Origin: Ophiodon elongatus | Taxonomy: Eukaryota > Chordata > Actinopteri > Perciformes > Hexagrammidae | Length of the DNA stretch: 64,000 bases | Reading direction: 5' to 3' | Assembly (NCBI GenBank): GCA_016806645.1 | Contig: JACSYO010002157.1 | Location: 797,545-861,544 of the forward strand | Part shown: positions 25,606-36,981 of the stretch, in pieces | How positions within the stretch are numbered: position 1 is the stretch's first letter | Layout: each line of letters begins with the position of its first letter | Position numbers and translations under genes: made by a program | Notes under the pieces: generated by a model | Told to the model about the DNA's origin: nothing | The model's database searches: none | What the model saw: the letters and a program-made list of their open reading frames with translations, nothing else

Positions 25606-27215
25606 TTCTCCACACTTTTGCTGCCTGAAAACATCATGTTTATTTTTTTCTCAACCTTTTTGTATTGAATTAAAAAATAAAAGAGAAGAACACCATTATA
25701 GAGGCTCTGCCCCTGTTTGACTACACAGACTGTATACAGTAACAACATAGTGAACCTGCATGAAATATGCACATAGAAATATTATAACACTTAAGTGACA
25801 GCAGATACGGGAGTGGGAGTCAGAGAGATATGTGGCTAGTTTCATTGTTTAAAAAAGAGTAAATCAAAACAGCTATTTATTTAAAATAAACAATTGTGCT
25901 TCTTTCATACCAGCATGATCAATTTGTCCTCGTGTATCTGATGCTGAACTGTCATGTGTTAAATGATGTGGAACCTGTTCTGGAGAGTGGAACATGAGGA
26001 GTCACAGGAAGACACCGAATCAAATTAGGTTTGCAAATGATCGGGGATAATTAATCACAATGCACTCACAAAATTACATTATATAAATATGAGTCAAAAG
26101 AAAAATTCTATAGATTGGATCACGGCTTGTGCAACATTTGGAACACAAGCTTAGATTGTGGTTAAGATTTGAAAATTGAACTGAACATCGCTCCTGTCAA
26201 TAGTTTTTTTACGATTGACATTATGAAATTAGATAATTCAGGCTAAGAATGAAATATCTGATGCATTCAAACACATCTAGACACGGATTGAGGGTCAGTC
26301 ATATTTCCTCATCAGTATGACAATCATGTACATCATGTGTCAACTTTTATTTCTCTGTCATCCCCAGTTCCAGTCTCATGACATTTTCCACTAACAGGTT
26401 GTGTTTTAGCATTCAGGCCCGTCTTCCCTCCGCCACACAAACCCTGGCAATGCTTTCCAGCTGGTTTTGAAGGTTAGACTAAATACACGCCCGAACAGCA
26501 CTGTTCAGGGCTCAAATGAAACAAACCAGACAACATGTGCAACTGCACATAGAAACTCCACTAAGAAACCAACAAAAGTCATTAGTATATATATTTATAT
26601 ATTAGAAAGCTATACACAAGCATGTTAATTTCACAGATTTTTTTAAAAGAATCTTAATATTACCATTATTATATATAATTAGAAATACACGTTTAAAAAC
26701 AAACCTCTACAAAGATAAAACAGTTCAGCAAAGCATTGGATCTCAGTCTGTCTTTAATGGCTTAGGGCAGCAGAGCCCTGTCAATTCCCCTCTGGGTGAA
26801 CTATCCATCTCTTATTAGCAAAGCTATCAAAAAACACATTCTGGCTTATAGAAACTACAAAAAGCCACAAAAATGCTTTGCATTGTATTCCTTTCATATG
26901 AAAATATAAGCAAGTGTATCGTACAATTGTTTTTTATTTTTCCTTTTTTTGTTTATTAATACTGAATATTAATACTGGATCCAGAGTTTTCTTGATTACA
27001 CTAACGCAGCACTTAGATCAAAGGCTGGTCCTCGCTCAGCTCCGTTCTTTAAGGGGAGCGCTAAGATCATCAAAGGTTCCACACGTCTAGCATTGGGTCT
27101 GCCTGTTTACCTGTACAATTCTTCAAATGTTGCATAATAGCTTTTCCTTTAGTGAGTAAATAAATCTTGTAATGTCTGGCAACTTTTGACCCCTGCCCTT
27201 CCCCCCTCGACCCTC

Positions 27216-27223
27216 TATTTACA
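27216..27223 (-). promoter_or_regulatory. Pumilio-type element in the putative 3' UTR
   Basis: The minus strand reads TGTAAATA, the canonical Pumilio response element (TGTANATA), about 730 nt after the mef2c stop codon. One short motif match; function is inferred. Confidence 0.3.
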
Positions 27224-27954
27224 TAAATACGTTGAACCTGCAACATGACATCATCTAATGTTAACACACATTTTTGCAAGGGAGAACTGCAGAGAAGGTA
27301 TATAGCAATGAAACCGACACTGTACACATGTATTGTTTGTCCAACTCAAGTGCTAAGGTGTTTTCCATTGGACACACTCACTCTCATGTTAAAGTTTTTT
27401 TTTTCTTTTTTTTTCTCTACTCACTGATATATATCGCTGAGGCAAAGTGTAAGTACGTTTTATGAAACAGAGTACCTGACTATTTTTTTTGTTTATTTGT
27501 TGATATGCATATATGCATATATGTACACATACACACACGTGTAAAGATATATGCATACGTGATTCTTTTTATCCACACACAATACAATTTATGCATAGTT
27601 CCCCAACAGAAATACCCCCAGATGCCATCCCATCCCAACCCACACCCACCCTCCCAAACCCCCATGACAACACCCCACTGGTATATATAATGTCAATATG
27701 TATAGCACACACACTCAGCAAAAAATAAAATAAAAAAGGAAAAGAAATTACAAACATATTTTAGAAAAGGGCTGTCCCTTTTATTTCCTTCAGCGTTAAC
27801 AAGATAAAAGGAGAGAGGCCGTGGGGCTGGGTGGTTGAGTGACTCGTGATATCAGGTGAGAGGAGGAAGAGGATCTGACTTGGGGGGCATCGTAACGCTG
27901 CGTTGTTGGGGGCTCAGGGTAACTCGGGGTACTGCCGGGGAGAGGACAGAGCTA

Positions 27955-28297
27955 TCATGTCGCCCATCCTTCTGACAGGCGCACCCGTTTGATGGAGGGG
28001 CTCTCGCGCTCGTCCAGGGTGGGCCGGGCCAGTCCCAGAGGTGAGTGGAACTCATTCCTGTGCTCATCACGGTCGCTGCCCTCATGGGAGCTGCTACAAC
28101 TGCTCAGGCTATCAACAGGGGAGCGTCCCGAGTCCTGGCGGGACGAGGGATTCTGGGGAGGTGGTACCCCACCGTAGCCCCCCGTGCTGCTGGTGCGATC
28201 TCTAGGAGGAGAAACAGGTTCGGACTTGATGTGCAGGCTTTGAGCAGAGGGCAGGGAGAGATTTGAACCCTGACATAAGTGAGAGCTAGAGCAATTT
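27955..28297 (-). CDS. mef2c: mef2c terminal coding exon: gamma/SUMO-switch region, NLS and stop
   Basis: A 343-bp coding part (one base, 113 codons, TGA at 27955-27957), NCSSSHLCQGSNLS to KRVRLSEGWAT. It contains HIKSEPVSPPRDR, a phosphorylation-dependent sumoylation motif (psi-K-x-E-x-x-S-P) equivalent to human K391/S396. Then comes a fish-specific stretch TSSTGGYGGVPPPQNPSSRQ in place of the mammalian gamma sequence, GRSPVDSLSSCSSS, and the C-terminal nuclear localisation signal SIKRVRLSEGWAT. Acceptor TTCCTACAG|AAAT. The gamma segment is continuous with the rest of the exon. Confidence 0.97.
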
Positions 28298-28388
28298 CTG
28301 TAGGAAGGAAAGGAAACGCAAAGGGGTTACAGAGTTACAGAGCAAGGAACAAAGTGATTTTGAAGGCAGTCTGTCACAACCAAACAGG

Positions 28389-28392
<4 letters not shown>

Positions 28393-28448
<56 letters not shown>
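28393..28448. repeat. (CA)n microsatellite in mef2c intron
   Basis: 28 units, starting 95 bp upstream of the terminal coding exon on the transcript strand, where it reads (TG)n. Confidence 0.96.
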
Positions 28449-28449
<1 letters not shown>

Positions 28450-28610
28450 GAAAACAGGGGAGTTGTGATATTTATGTTGGACCTTGCGCGTGAAAGTTGA
28501 AAAACAGTGAAGGACTCTTGGCGTATCAAAAAATAATCTCTTGTGATTTATGTGTTACATCATGCATTTCACAACAGCACAACACCTCAAATTAAGTTCA
28601 ATGCACTCAC

Positions 28611-28746
28611 CCTAGCTGGCCGAGGGCTGAATGCTGCATGTTCTGAAGGTGTTGCTGTTGCCACCCGCTCATTGAGCCGAGGTGAAGGGAGCTGCCGCTG
28701 TTGAAGCCAGACAGGGAGGACAGGTCTGCACTATTCAGGGAGTACT
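28611..28746 (-). CDS. mef2c: mef2c coding exon: EYSLNSADLSSL segment
   Basis: A 136-bp exon (phase 1 in, phase 2 out), EYSLNSADLSSLSGFNSG then SSLHLGSMSGWQQQHLQNMQ and HSALGQL, part of the C-terminal transactivation domain. Acceptor TTGCACACAG|AGTAC, donor CTAGG|GTGAGT. The GWQQQHL motif is strongly conserved among MEF2 factors. Confidence 0.97.
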
Positions 28747-29113
28747 CTGTGTGCAAACACACAGGAGGAAGGAAGAGCAGGAGGAGGATTATTGCTTGTT
28801 CAAAGAAGTCCAAGTACAGTTGCTAAGAGAGGGCAGCTCTGATAAATGCTGCTGTGATGTTACATGAATGAGTTCTGTTTTTGTTGGTGTGACAACAGCT
28901 CCCTCTGCAGTTGGACCGATGTATAATATTTACATTTGGGAAGTATGTGCAGGTTGATTTCAAAAGCAACACATATACCTGAAATAGGTCAAATCATTTT
29001 TACACATCTAAAACAAAACTTGATTAGTTGGGCTATTTGGGTATAGTACAGGGTAACTGAAACTATATTAGACTACATTCATTTAATGTATATAAAGATC
29101 ACACAGTACATAC

Positions 29114-29243
29114 CGGTACCATAAGAAGTAGAGATGGCAGATGGGTAACCGCCCATGCCCTGTCCTGGAAGAGTGGGAGTTGCTACTGATACCACTGGGG
29201 TGGCCAATGACTGAGCAGACTGAGAGTTGTTTATTCTCTGGTT
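29114..29243 (-). CDS. mef2c: mef2c coding exon with p38 target threonines
   Basis: A 130-bp exon (43 codons plus one base), NQRINNSQSAQSLATPVVSV to SAISTSYGT. The two TP sites in SLATPVVSVATPT sit seven residues apart (290 and 297 in the inferred numbering), as do human T293 and T300, the p38 sites that raise MEF2C activity. Acceptor GTCACAG|AAC, donor ACCG|GTATGT. Confidence 0.97.
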
Positions 29244-30108
29244 CTGTGACAGAGGAAAGGAAGACACAGAGAGCAAGAGAGATGGCAGAGGCGTGAGAAC
29301 ATGAAACCGACTCCCAGACAAAACAAACAAAAAACTGCAATAAACCAAGAAACTTTTTTTCTTTGATTTTCTTTAATTTCTTTCTTTCACTCAACAGATG
29401 CTGAGAGAATGAATGTGATGCCAACTTCTGGGGAAATTAATCACTTGACATGCGGCACGGCTGAACCCTGCCAACCCTATCATTTACCACCCTTTCCGAG
29501 GGCCCACTGTCGCTATAGTAACACCATCGGTCTCCAAGGCAACGCAGGGTATAGCGACGGCAAGGGAGAGACACTTTACTGTAGAAGAGGGGCAGAAAAT
29601 AATGGAGGTTTGATGCGAAATGAAAAGAGTACTCTTTTGTTGCCCTTTATTTCTGAATTCTGAATAATAAAAGCTGTGAGCTATACGTGTGCGACGCAAT
29701 ACTCTATATTCAGGTGAAAAGATAAAAGGAAGGAAGGGAGGAGTAGAGACAAAACGGCTGAGGCAGAAAAGAGGCCAGGCTGCTTCTACTCTGACGCACC
29801 ACTGGATGGCACTATGTGCCCTCACAAAATGTCATAAGAGGTGACATTGGAGCCTTCAGCAGAGTCAGCAACAATAAAGGTTAAAGTTACTCTGGAGTCA
29901 AGACTCAAAGCAAAAACACTATTTTAATGTAATAATGTCAGTAGCGAAGGAAAAAAACTGAATGCAAATCAAGACGTCAGACTGAGGCGACTGTAGCGCT
30001 CTCACTTCCACGAGGCACATTATGCTCCCAAGAACTATCTTCACCAGTTTCTTATGAGAAAAGCTTTCAAGTTTCAGATTTCTAAATCTGAGTGGCAGTC
30101 TGACTTAC

Positions 30109-30132
30109 CAATAGCAGATCGACATCCTCAGA
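30109..30132 (-). CDS. mef2c: mef2c beta microexon (SEDVDLLL)
   Basis: A 24-nt exon encoding exactly SEDVDLLL, the acidic beta activation segment that MEF2 genes include mainly in striated muscle and brain. Acceptor GCCGTCAG|TCTG, donor ATTG|GTAAGT. It is phase 0/0, so inclusion or skipping keeps frame (PSI-SEDVDLLL-NQRI or PSI-NQRI). The upstream tract is CCCTCCCCTTTTAATGCC, with a UGC at -9 to -7, a motif favoured by the neural microexon factor SRRM4 (inference for this gene). Confidence 0.97.
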
Positions 30133-30630
30133 CTGACGGCATTAAAAGGGGAGGGTGATAAATAAAAATTAGTGAGTGCGACTGAGAATATGGAAGTGGT
30201 TGCTAAGTGCGGATCTAGGGATGGAGCAGCTGTAGGAGTGAGCCAACTGACACAGAACTAAAGTGAAAAAAGGATGCTAAGAACTATTGTAACTATACAC
30301 ACCTTATTAGAAAGAGAGAAGACATATTAGGGCCTAATGTATAAGCGTTCACTTATGTATACAGACACAGGAGAGGAAATATATCTGACAGTATATCAGA
30401 CTTGGGCCAAAGTGCATTTCTTTAAGAAGCTGCCAAAGAACATGGCAAAACAAAAAATCCAAGCGTTTCTCAAACGTAATCTCATCAACCCAAGTCTGAT
30501 ATGAAGAGATGAAAGCAGCAGAGGGGACTTGAAAGGAAATCAACAATAGCAAACACACCCAGAAGACCCCCCCAATAGATAGAAAGATATACAGTGGGGA
30601 AATGGAAAGAGCGATGGAAAGATTACTCAC

Positions 30631-30803
30631 AATGGAGGGCATGTTGATCTTGGCGCCAGGGGGGATGAGCACACGTAGGTCAGGTTTGCGGTTGTTCATG
30701 CCTAAATTCATGGGCGGAGGAGACTTAGCCTGCATGTTCTTGTTCATGCCACCTGGAGAAACCAGCAGACCTGGTGAGTTGCGATGGTTACCATATCCAT
30801 TTC
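30631..30803 (-). CDS. mef2c: mef2c coding exon with p38 docking site
   Basis: A 173-bp exon (phase 1 in, phase 0 out), from NGYGNHRNSPGLLVSPGG to PPGAKINMPSI. It contains NKNMQAKSPPPMNLGMNNRK followed by PDLRVLIPPG. The KPDLR-hydrophobic stretch is the p38 MAP-kinase docking site known in MEF2A and MEF2C. Acceptor CTCTCAG|GAA, donor ATT|GTGAGT. The next coding exon is the optional beta microexon 498 nt away, or the NQRINN exon if beta is skipped. Confidence 0.97.
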
Positions 30804-32219
30804 CTGAGAGAGCAAAGAAAGGTTGGGGAGAAACATTAAATATACTTGAATGGTATTTTAACCAAAGACACCGCTTGATGTTATCAAACCTGCTTATGAA
30901 GTTTAATGAATCTTGGAAATCCTGCTTTTAATGAGGAACTACAGAAATCCATTTTCACCTAGAGCTCCTTTTCACGGTTTCTGTCTCATCTCTACTTCCG
31001 GTGGTAGACATTTTATTAGCTCACCATTCTGAGTTGTAAATGGTGTTTTATGAAAGTGGTGCACACTGGCAAGGCTGATAGTCAAACAAGCGTACTGGTT
31101 TTTGCTTTGATGATCACCACTGTTTGCTTGGCAGTCATACAATGAAGGCACCCACTTGAGAGGACCTCACCCTCCACCTCTGTCACTGTCAATTAAGGCA
31201 ACATGTGTCCTGCAACAGCCAGTGAATCGTGTAAAAACATCTAATTACGGGTAGCAAGACCACAGAGGGATGGGACCCATCATTTGGCCATCAGAGCTAA
31301 ACACATGTGTGGTTCTTCCAGACAAAGACTCTGCCTTGGGGTTTCCACCAGATCAGTCCCCTAAATACGGAGGACCAAGTGCAGCACCCATTTCCTCTTC
31401 AAAAACCGGTGGGGCGAAATCCCAGCAGATCATAAAAAAAAAAACTGAGAGTGGAGCATTCTTGCAAGCAACATAGTCTTTGTTTCTAACCCAATCCCAC
31501 AGGCTGTTTTTCCCCTTACTTTTCCTTCCTTCTTCCAAGGGGTAGAACACAGGGCACTGTGTGGACGTTCCCACTTGAAAGACGGGCAGGAATTATACGT
31601 TAGACATAAATGAATTTCCTAATCATATACTCCAGGGGAAAATGAGTCGCAGATGTCTTCCTGGGCAATTTCCCTCGCTGATCTTTGTTTAATTTGAGAG
31701 CGAGGTTTTTGTTGTTTGGAAATGAAAAGTCTCAAAAGCTCAATTTGAACAATCTGAAGAGTAAACGACCGCTAGCGGTGAGAGAAAATGAGAAAAACAG
31801 TGTGTGAGGCTGCTGGAGTGTGTATGTGTTTGTGCCTCTACAGGCATGTGTGATGTGTGAGCATGTACAAGTCGATGTTAACAACCTAGACCTTGTGTGT
31901 TATTGTATGTTTTGCTGCATACAACTTTACATGTGCAAGATTCTACATAAGCGACATTTGTCTGTCACACTGAGCGTACATAAGCACAGTATGACTTGAG
32001 ACTTGACTTGAAATGCTGTATGACTCCTTATGCACGAGCCATGCATATGGATGCACGTGTGTTTTTTGTATTGGACCCTCTTAGTTCCAGTGTCAATTTC
32101 ACATTAGCAAAGAGGCAGCTGCCTCTTCAGTTTTCCCGCTCTCTCATTCTCATGGCTGGCCCTTTGTGAGATTGAGTGGGTGCATGTGGAGATAGATGAA
32201 TGAGACCTCACACACACAT

Positions 32220-32222
<3 letters not shown>

Positions 32223-32304
<82 letters not shown>
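32223..32304. repeat. (CA)n microsatellite in mef2c intron
   Basis: 41 units within the 5.1-kb intron. Confidence 0.97.
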
Positions 32305-32306
<2 letters not shown>

Positions 32307-33033
32307 CACACATACACATACTTTAGTAAATAACCCAGCAGGAAGTACATCAGTGTTTCTGTACAGATGAATTAAAAAAAGAGACTGAGCTTTAGAGAGA
32401 CATTAATACACACTTTGGTCAAGATGACACGGACTTCATCTTGGTGACAGTTAATCAGACATCTGTGTATTGCCACCCTGTAGAGATGGCTGCAGTCCAG
32501 TCAATTATCTGCGAGGTGGCTATGATCATGAGTGGCAGAGGCCAGTCCTTAAGCACTTCGAAAGTAAAATCATTGGCTAATTAAGCTAATGAAGCAAGAA
32601 CTGTGACTCAAATCTTTCTATTCTGTAGCTCGATCATCCTGTTTTAAGGACAGTTGAATTCAATACGGAGATATTGGCTCAACTATAATATCAGCTGAAG
32701 ATACAACATCCAGAGTTAATTTTCAACTCCCTTCTTCAAATGCTACTCTGCACGGTCGAGCTGCGGCAAAGGCTGGCGTAAACCGTTTACAGGAAGTACC
32801 AAAATGAAATGCAGCTCAGCCAGGAGTCTGTTGTGCTGCAGTATAAAAATTCACACATACAGAACAACATCTGATCTGAGATTACGATAAACAGCTTTTT
32901 GCTATTTCTGAGGTGAGGAGGGGACAGCTGAGGTCAAAGCTGAAGGATTGCAATCTGTCACTATAGGTGCCATGGTTACAGCTTTTCGCACTTCGAGATA
33001 GATGTGTTTGACAAGCCACTCCTAGAGTGTTTG

Positions 33034-33189
<156 letters not shown>

Positions 33190-35916
33190 GAAGAGGTGTG
33201 TGGTTAAACTCATATATTTTACTGTTACTGAACAAATTTCTGATGTCCTGTTGTGGTCTAACAGGCGCACTCCGTTCTATTCCCCAAACACACACACTCT
33301 TCCGTTGCGGTTTGGCCAAATGTGCATTCAACCCTGAATTCTCCAACTGAACTAAGGTGTCACACTCACGCTTACAACTTGTGCAGTTGGTGTGAGGTGC
33401 CGCCAAGATCGAGACAAGCAATGTCTCGATCTTCAACCCGACTTGTTGTCAGTTTTTGTATGTTTGCTGTTTAGCTTGTATTTCTGTGTGATTTTGACCA
33501 GAGATGTCTTCAAGATGTAGCTTGTATGCAGCTCATTTGCAGGAGTAATTGGTGCGTGATCAAGGTGAGAGGTGACTAGAGTTTCTCGTTAATTCCTCTC
33601 AGTGCTTTAGTGAGCAGAGTGCTGATCGGAGCATAGATGACAGCTACATAATTGCACAGATGGAGGTGGGAGATTTTTACAAGCTGGGGCCTTAGTCCGG
33701 AGCTCCCTTCATCAACTCTCTTTCTCTCCTTCCCTCGCGTTCTGTCTCTTTCCTCACCTCGCGCTCTCTCCTAGCCAGCGAAGGAGTTGACAGATTGAAC
33801 ACATACTGTATATAAATGAGCAAATGCACGTACACACTTCCCATAATATTTCCATTGAAGAGACATGACGACTCAGCCTTTCAGAAACATGCACTATTTG
33901 CATTTGCCTTTGCCTTGTTTCCTTTCAAATAAAAATTAGAGAAGGATTTTGTACTTACTGCAACTTTGAAATTATTATGAACAGTAAACAGAAAAATGTA
34001 AAGTAACCTTGATAACTATACTAACTAAGGCTATGCCATTTTTGAAAATGTCAGTTTGTGTCATGACTTGTGAAGCCTGTTCAAACGGACTCCTCTCACA
34101 AAGTTGGGAACCATTCGCCATGGCACCATACACAGCTTCATGAGCCGACTGAATTTTCACCGTAAATGCTATATAATCTATTATTTCCAATTTTACCTGC
34201 ATCATTGTTAGCCTGGAAAAGGAAAATAAATGAAGGACTCTTTTGTGAAATGAGAAAATATATAAAAGACAATTTACTGAGATTAGTTTGGTGAAATGTA
34301 TATCATCAGCAGTGGAATTATAATTTTACAGATTGAGGACATGGCCGATACTTACGGGATCAAGACAAACTTCCCTCCAAACTACAGGAGGACCCAAGGC
34401 AATGCTAATTCCATGTAAACATCTGTAATTTTCTCTATTTACAGACAGCGCAACCATGACATCTGAGGCACAAAAGAGGTGTTATGTTTATGTGCATGTC
34501 TGAACCACACACTCATCCACATGTCCGCAGACACACACACGCAAGGCACCTCCTATGTCACTTGGGCCAGGCCACTTAAGACACTCATACACTGGCCAGA
34601 CAACTACTTGTACTATCAGCTTATCAAAACTTACTGTGAGGAGAAGAGGAACATTAAAACGGTCTTTGTGGTGCCACAGCGGCTGGGCCACCTCACACTG
34701 AGTCACTTAGAGGAACATCATTAAAACGGCTGACCAAGTTCACAGAACACTTCCATCTGTGTTCCCCCACTGTTTCTCCTTTGCACACATGCTTCCACCA
34801 TCAGTGGATATTCATCACTGGGGTTTCCCCCCCCCCACCCCTCACACACTCCCCCACCACCACCCCCTACCCCTGGATGAGATTTAAGAGAGCTTTGAAT
34901 GGAATCTTTTAGCTCCCACATGACTCTCTCTCCACGTCGTGTTTTTCACTGCTGCTGAGCGACGCGCAGCTCTCACAGAGCGCCTCTGTTCCTTCGGCAC
35001 GGTGACACAAAGGCTACATTTGAAGCATGCTCTGCAGCACGCCGTTGCCGGAACACACGCCACAACAAATGGCCCTGTTGTCTGTCTGTGTGTGATGAGT
35101 GACCAGACAGAGAAGCCAGGCATTGACCCTTTGTGATGGAGCCCTAGGGGCCAGACAAGGCTGCCCAGCTGTACCCCTCTGACCCCCCCACTCCATTTTT
35201 ACACTCTGCACTGTATGTCAAGGCTGTAAAATTTAACCCTTTAAAAGGGAGTCTCTTTGGCATAAACTTGGGCCTGACATGTCCTCGGGGACAAATCCAT
35301 CGACACACAGAAGCTAACACATAAGATTCCTTACATATGTTCCTCAAACATGGGTTGCTTCACTCTCCACAGGATCATTATGGCATGGTGAGCCATTCCA
35401 AACATTGAATTAATTTGGTTGCAGACATATGATAGCGGTTACTGTGTAATGGGTTTGTGTGAGCTCCAAATGGGAGGTAGGGGTGTTGACATTTTGAATT
35501 ATCATCCAAATCCAAGATGTGGTAGAGATGAAGAGATGGCTCATCATATAGAGAAACATTGGAAATTCAAGAGCACATTGAAAAATCCAGCACCTCTTCT
35601 GACTGCCCGTCAGTCAATTTGCTGCTTCAGTATTTCGTATGATTTTATTTCTTTTTCCCCACACTTGTTCTACCGTTTTATAGCTGAACACAGGCAGGAT
35701 GTGTCACAGCCCCAGCACTGGGCAAACATTCCCAGATGAACTCCACGACCACTAACATCAACACATCATGGACAAATCTCCACTTGGGTTTGGGTTACTA
35801 TTAGTCATGCAGTTTATGGCGCAGGGTGGGTGAGTGGGTGCCATGTGTATGTGTGTGTGTGTGGGTGTATGTGTGTTAGCAGACAACTGTAAGCGAGAAG
35901 AGGAGGCCATTCTTAC

Positions 35917-35964
35917 CAGCACTGGAGCCTGCGCCAGTGGTGAGGTCAGCACCCATGAGGCCAC
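35917..35964 (-). CDS. mef2c: mef2c coding exon: 48-bp glycine-rich exon
   Basis: A 48-bp exon, phase 1/1, giving GGLMGADLTTGAGSSA with its junction glycine. It matches the MEF2C segment GGLMGGDLTSGAG. Acceptor TCTTTCAG|GTGG, donor GCTG|GTAAGA. Being frame-neutral, it could be skipped without a frameshift. It is separated from the next exon by a 5.1-kb intron. Confidence 0.95.
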
Positions 35965-36099
35965 CTGAAAGATGAAAGAGAGAGGAGAGCAAAAGAGAGA
36001 AAACCATTAGAGGATAGACGCCCACATAACATCCACGATGCCTCCTGTCTCTTACCTCGGTGGCCTTTCAGAGGCTAACTCAATTTAATCACAATCCAC

Positions 36100-36102
<3 letters not shown>

Positions 36103-36130
<28 letters not shown>
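36103..36130. repeat. (GT)n microsatellite
   Basis: 14 units, in the intron between the 48-bp exon and the exon starting at 36981. Confidence 0.93.
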
Positions 36131-36803
36131 CAGTACATCATATGTGCACTGATACCAGAAGTAATACTGCTTCCCACTCAAATCGTAACACTGTGAGCAA
36201 CTGGACACTGCGAGTGGATACATCGAGCAGCCGTCCAAGAAAAATGACACATTATTATTTTTAAGCCATGCGAGGTGGAAGAGTGGGAGGGTCCAGAACG
36301 TGTGCGGTTTGGTGTGGATGCTGTGAGCGCCAAAACTCATATTTAGTTTGTGCTAGTGCTTCTAGCATCCAGTTGTAATGACAGGGTGAGGGTGTGGGCA
36401 GCAGCTTTCAGACCAGAGGGACAGAAAAAGGACTTTGGACAACAATAACAAACCAACAGGCCTGATTTGCTTATGTCACCACTCAAAGCCTGTACATAGA
36501 CGTCCCATGTGAAGAACATCACTCTAAATCAACGAGACTGTGGGATGGGATTTAATAAGTTATTAAATCTTCAACTTACTTGAAAAAAATACTGAGCGAG
36601 CAATATGTGAATAGAGATTTAAATTAATTCACTGCTTTTAGATTTAGGACTATTGCAGGTAGCTGTCATAAAATAAATCACACATTAGATGTGTGTGTCT
36701 GTTAGCATCACAGAAGGGTACACACACAGTTGACGAGGTAAAGAGATTGGATAACAGTCTGTTCATGGGTGCATGAGGGCATGTGAGGCACTATCTGTGT
36801 TAC

Positions 36804-36981
36804 CTGCACTGGGGGGTCTGTGTGTAACTCCGGGAGACATGCTGTTTCTCTGTAGGCCATGGTGTGCCAATGGCAACAGGTTGTGATTGCCTAGAGAACC
36901 TCCGGGATGGCTGTAAAGGAGATTGTTCTGGTTGCTAACGGGAATGGACACAGGCATGTCATAGTTCGATGGGGGCACGGC
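36804..36981 (-). CDS. mef2c: mef2c coding exon: start of transactivation region
   Basis: A 178-bp exon (59 codons plus one base), AVPPSNYDMPVSIPVSNQ to GVTHRPPSA, residues 135-193 in the alpha1 form. This proline- and serine-rich segment joins directly to either alpha exon. The acceptor is a tandem CAGCAG. I place the start at the second AG to match the usual MEF2C junction (RLC|AVPP or KIP|AVPP). Use of the first AG (start 36984) would add one glutamine. The donor is GCAG|GTAACA, giving phase 1. Confidence 0.96.

Larger units (their letters stand above)
24590..27954 (-). other. probable mef2c 3' UTR (distal end uncertain)
   Basis: AT-rich sequence after the mef2c stop without coding exons. 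Several AATAAA signals appear on the minus strand (TTTATT on plus near 27780, 27492, 26950, 25641, 25514 and 24590), so alternative polyadenylation is plausible and the true end cannot be fixed from sequence. MEF2C transcripts in other vertebrates have multi-kilobase 3' UTRs (established). It holds a Pumilio-type TGTAAATA (27216-27223) and two miR-9 seed matches (25165-25172 and 25599-25605). Confidence 0.5.
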
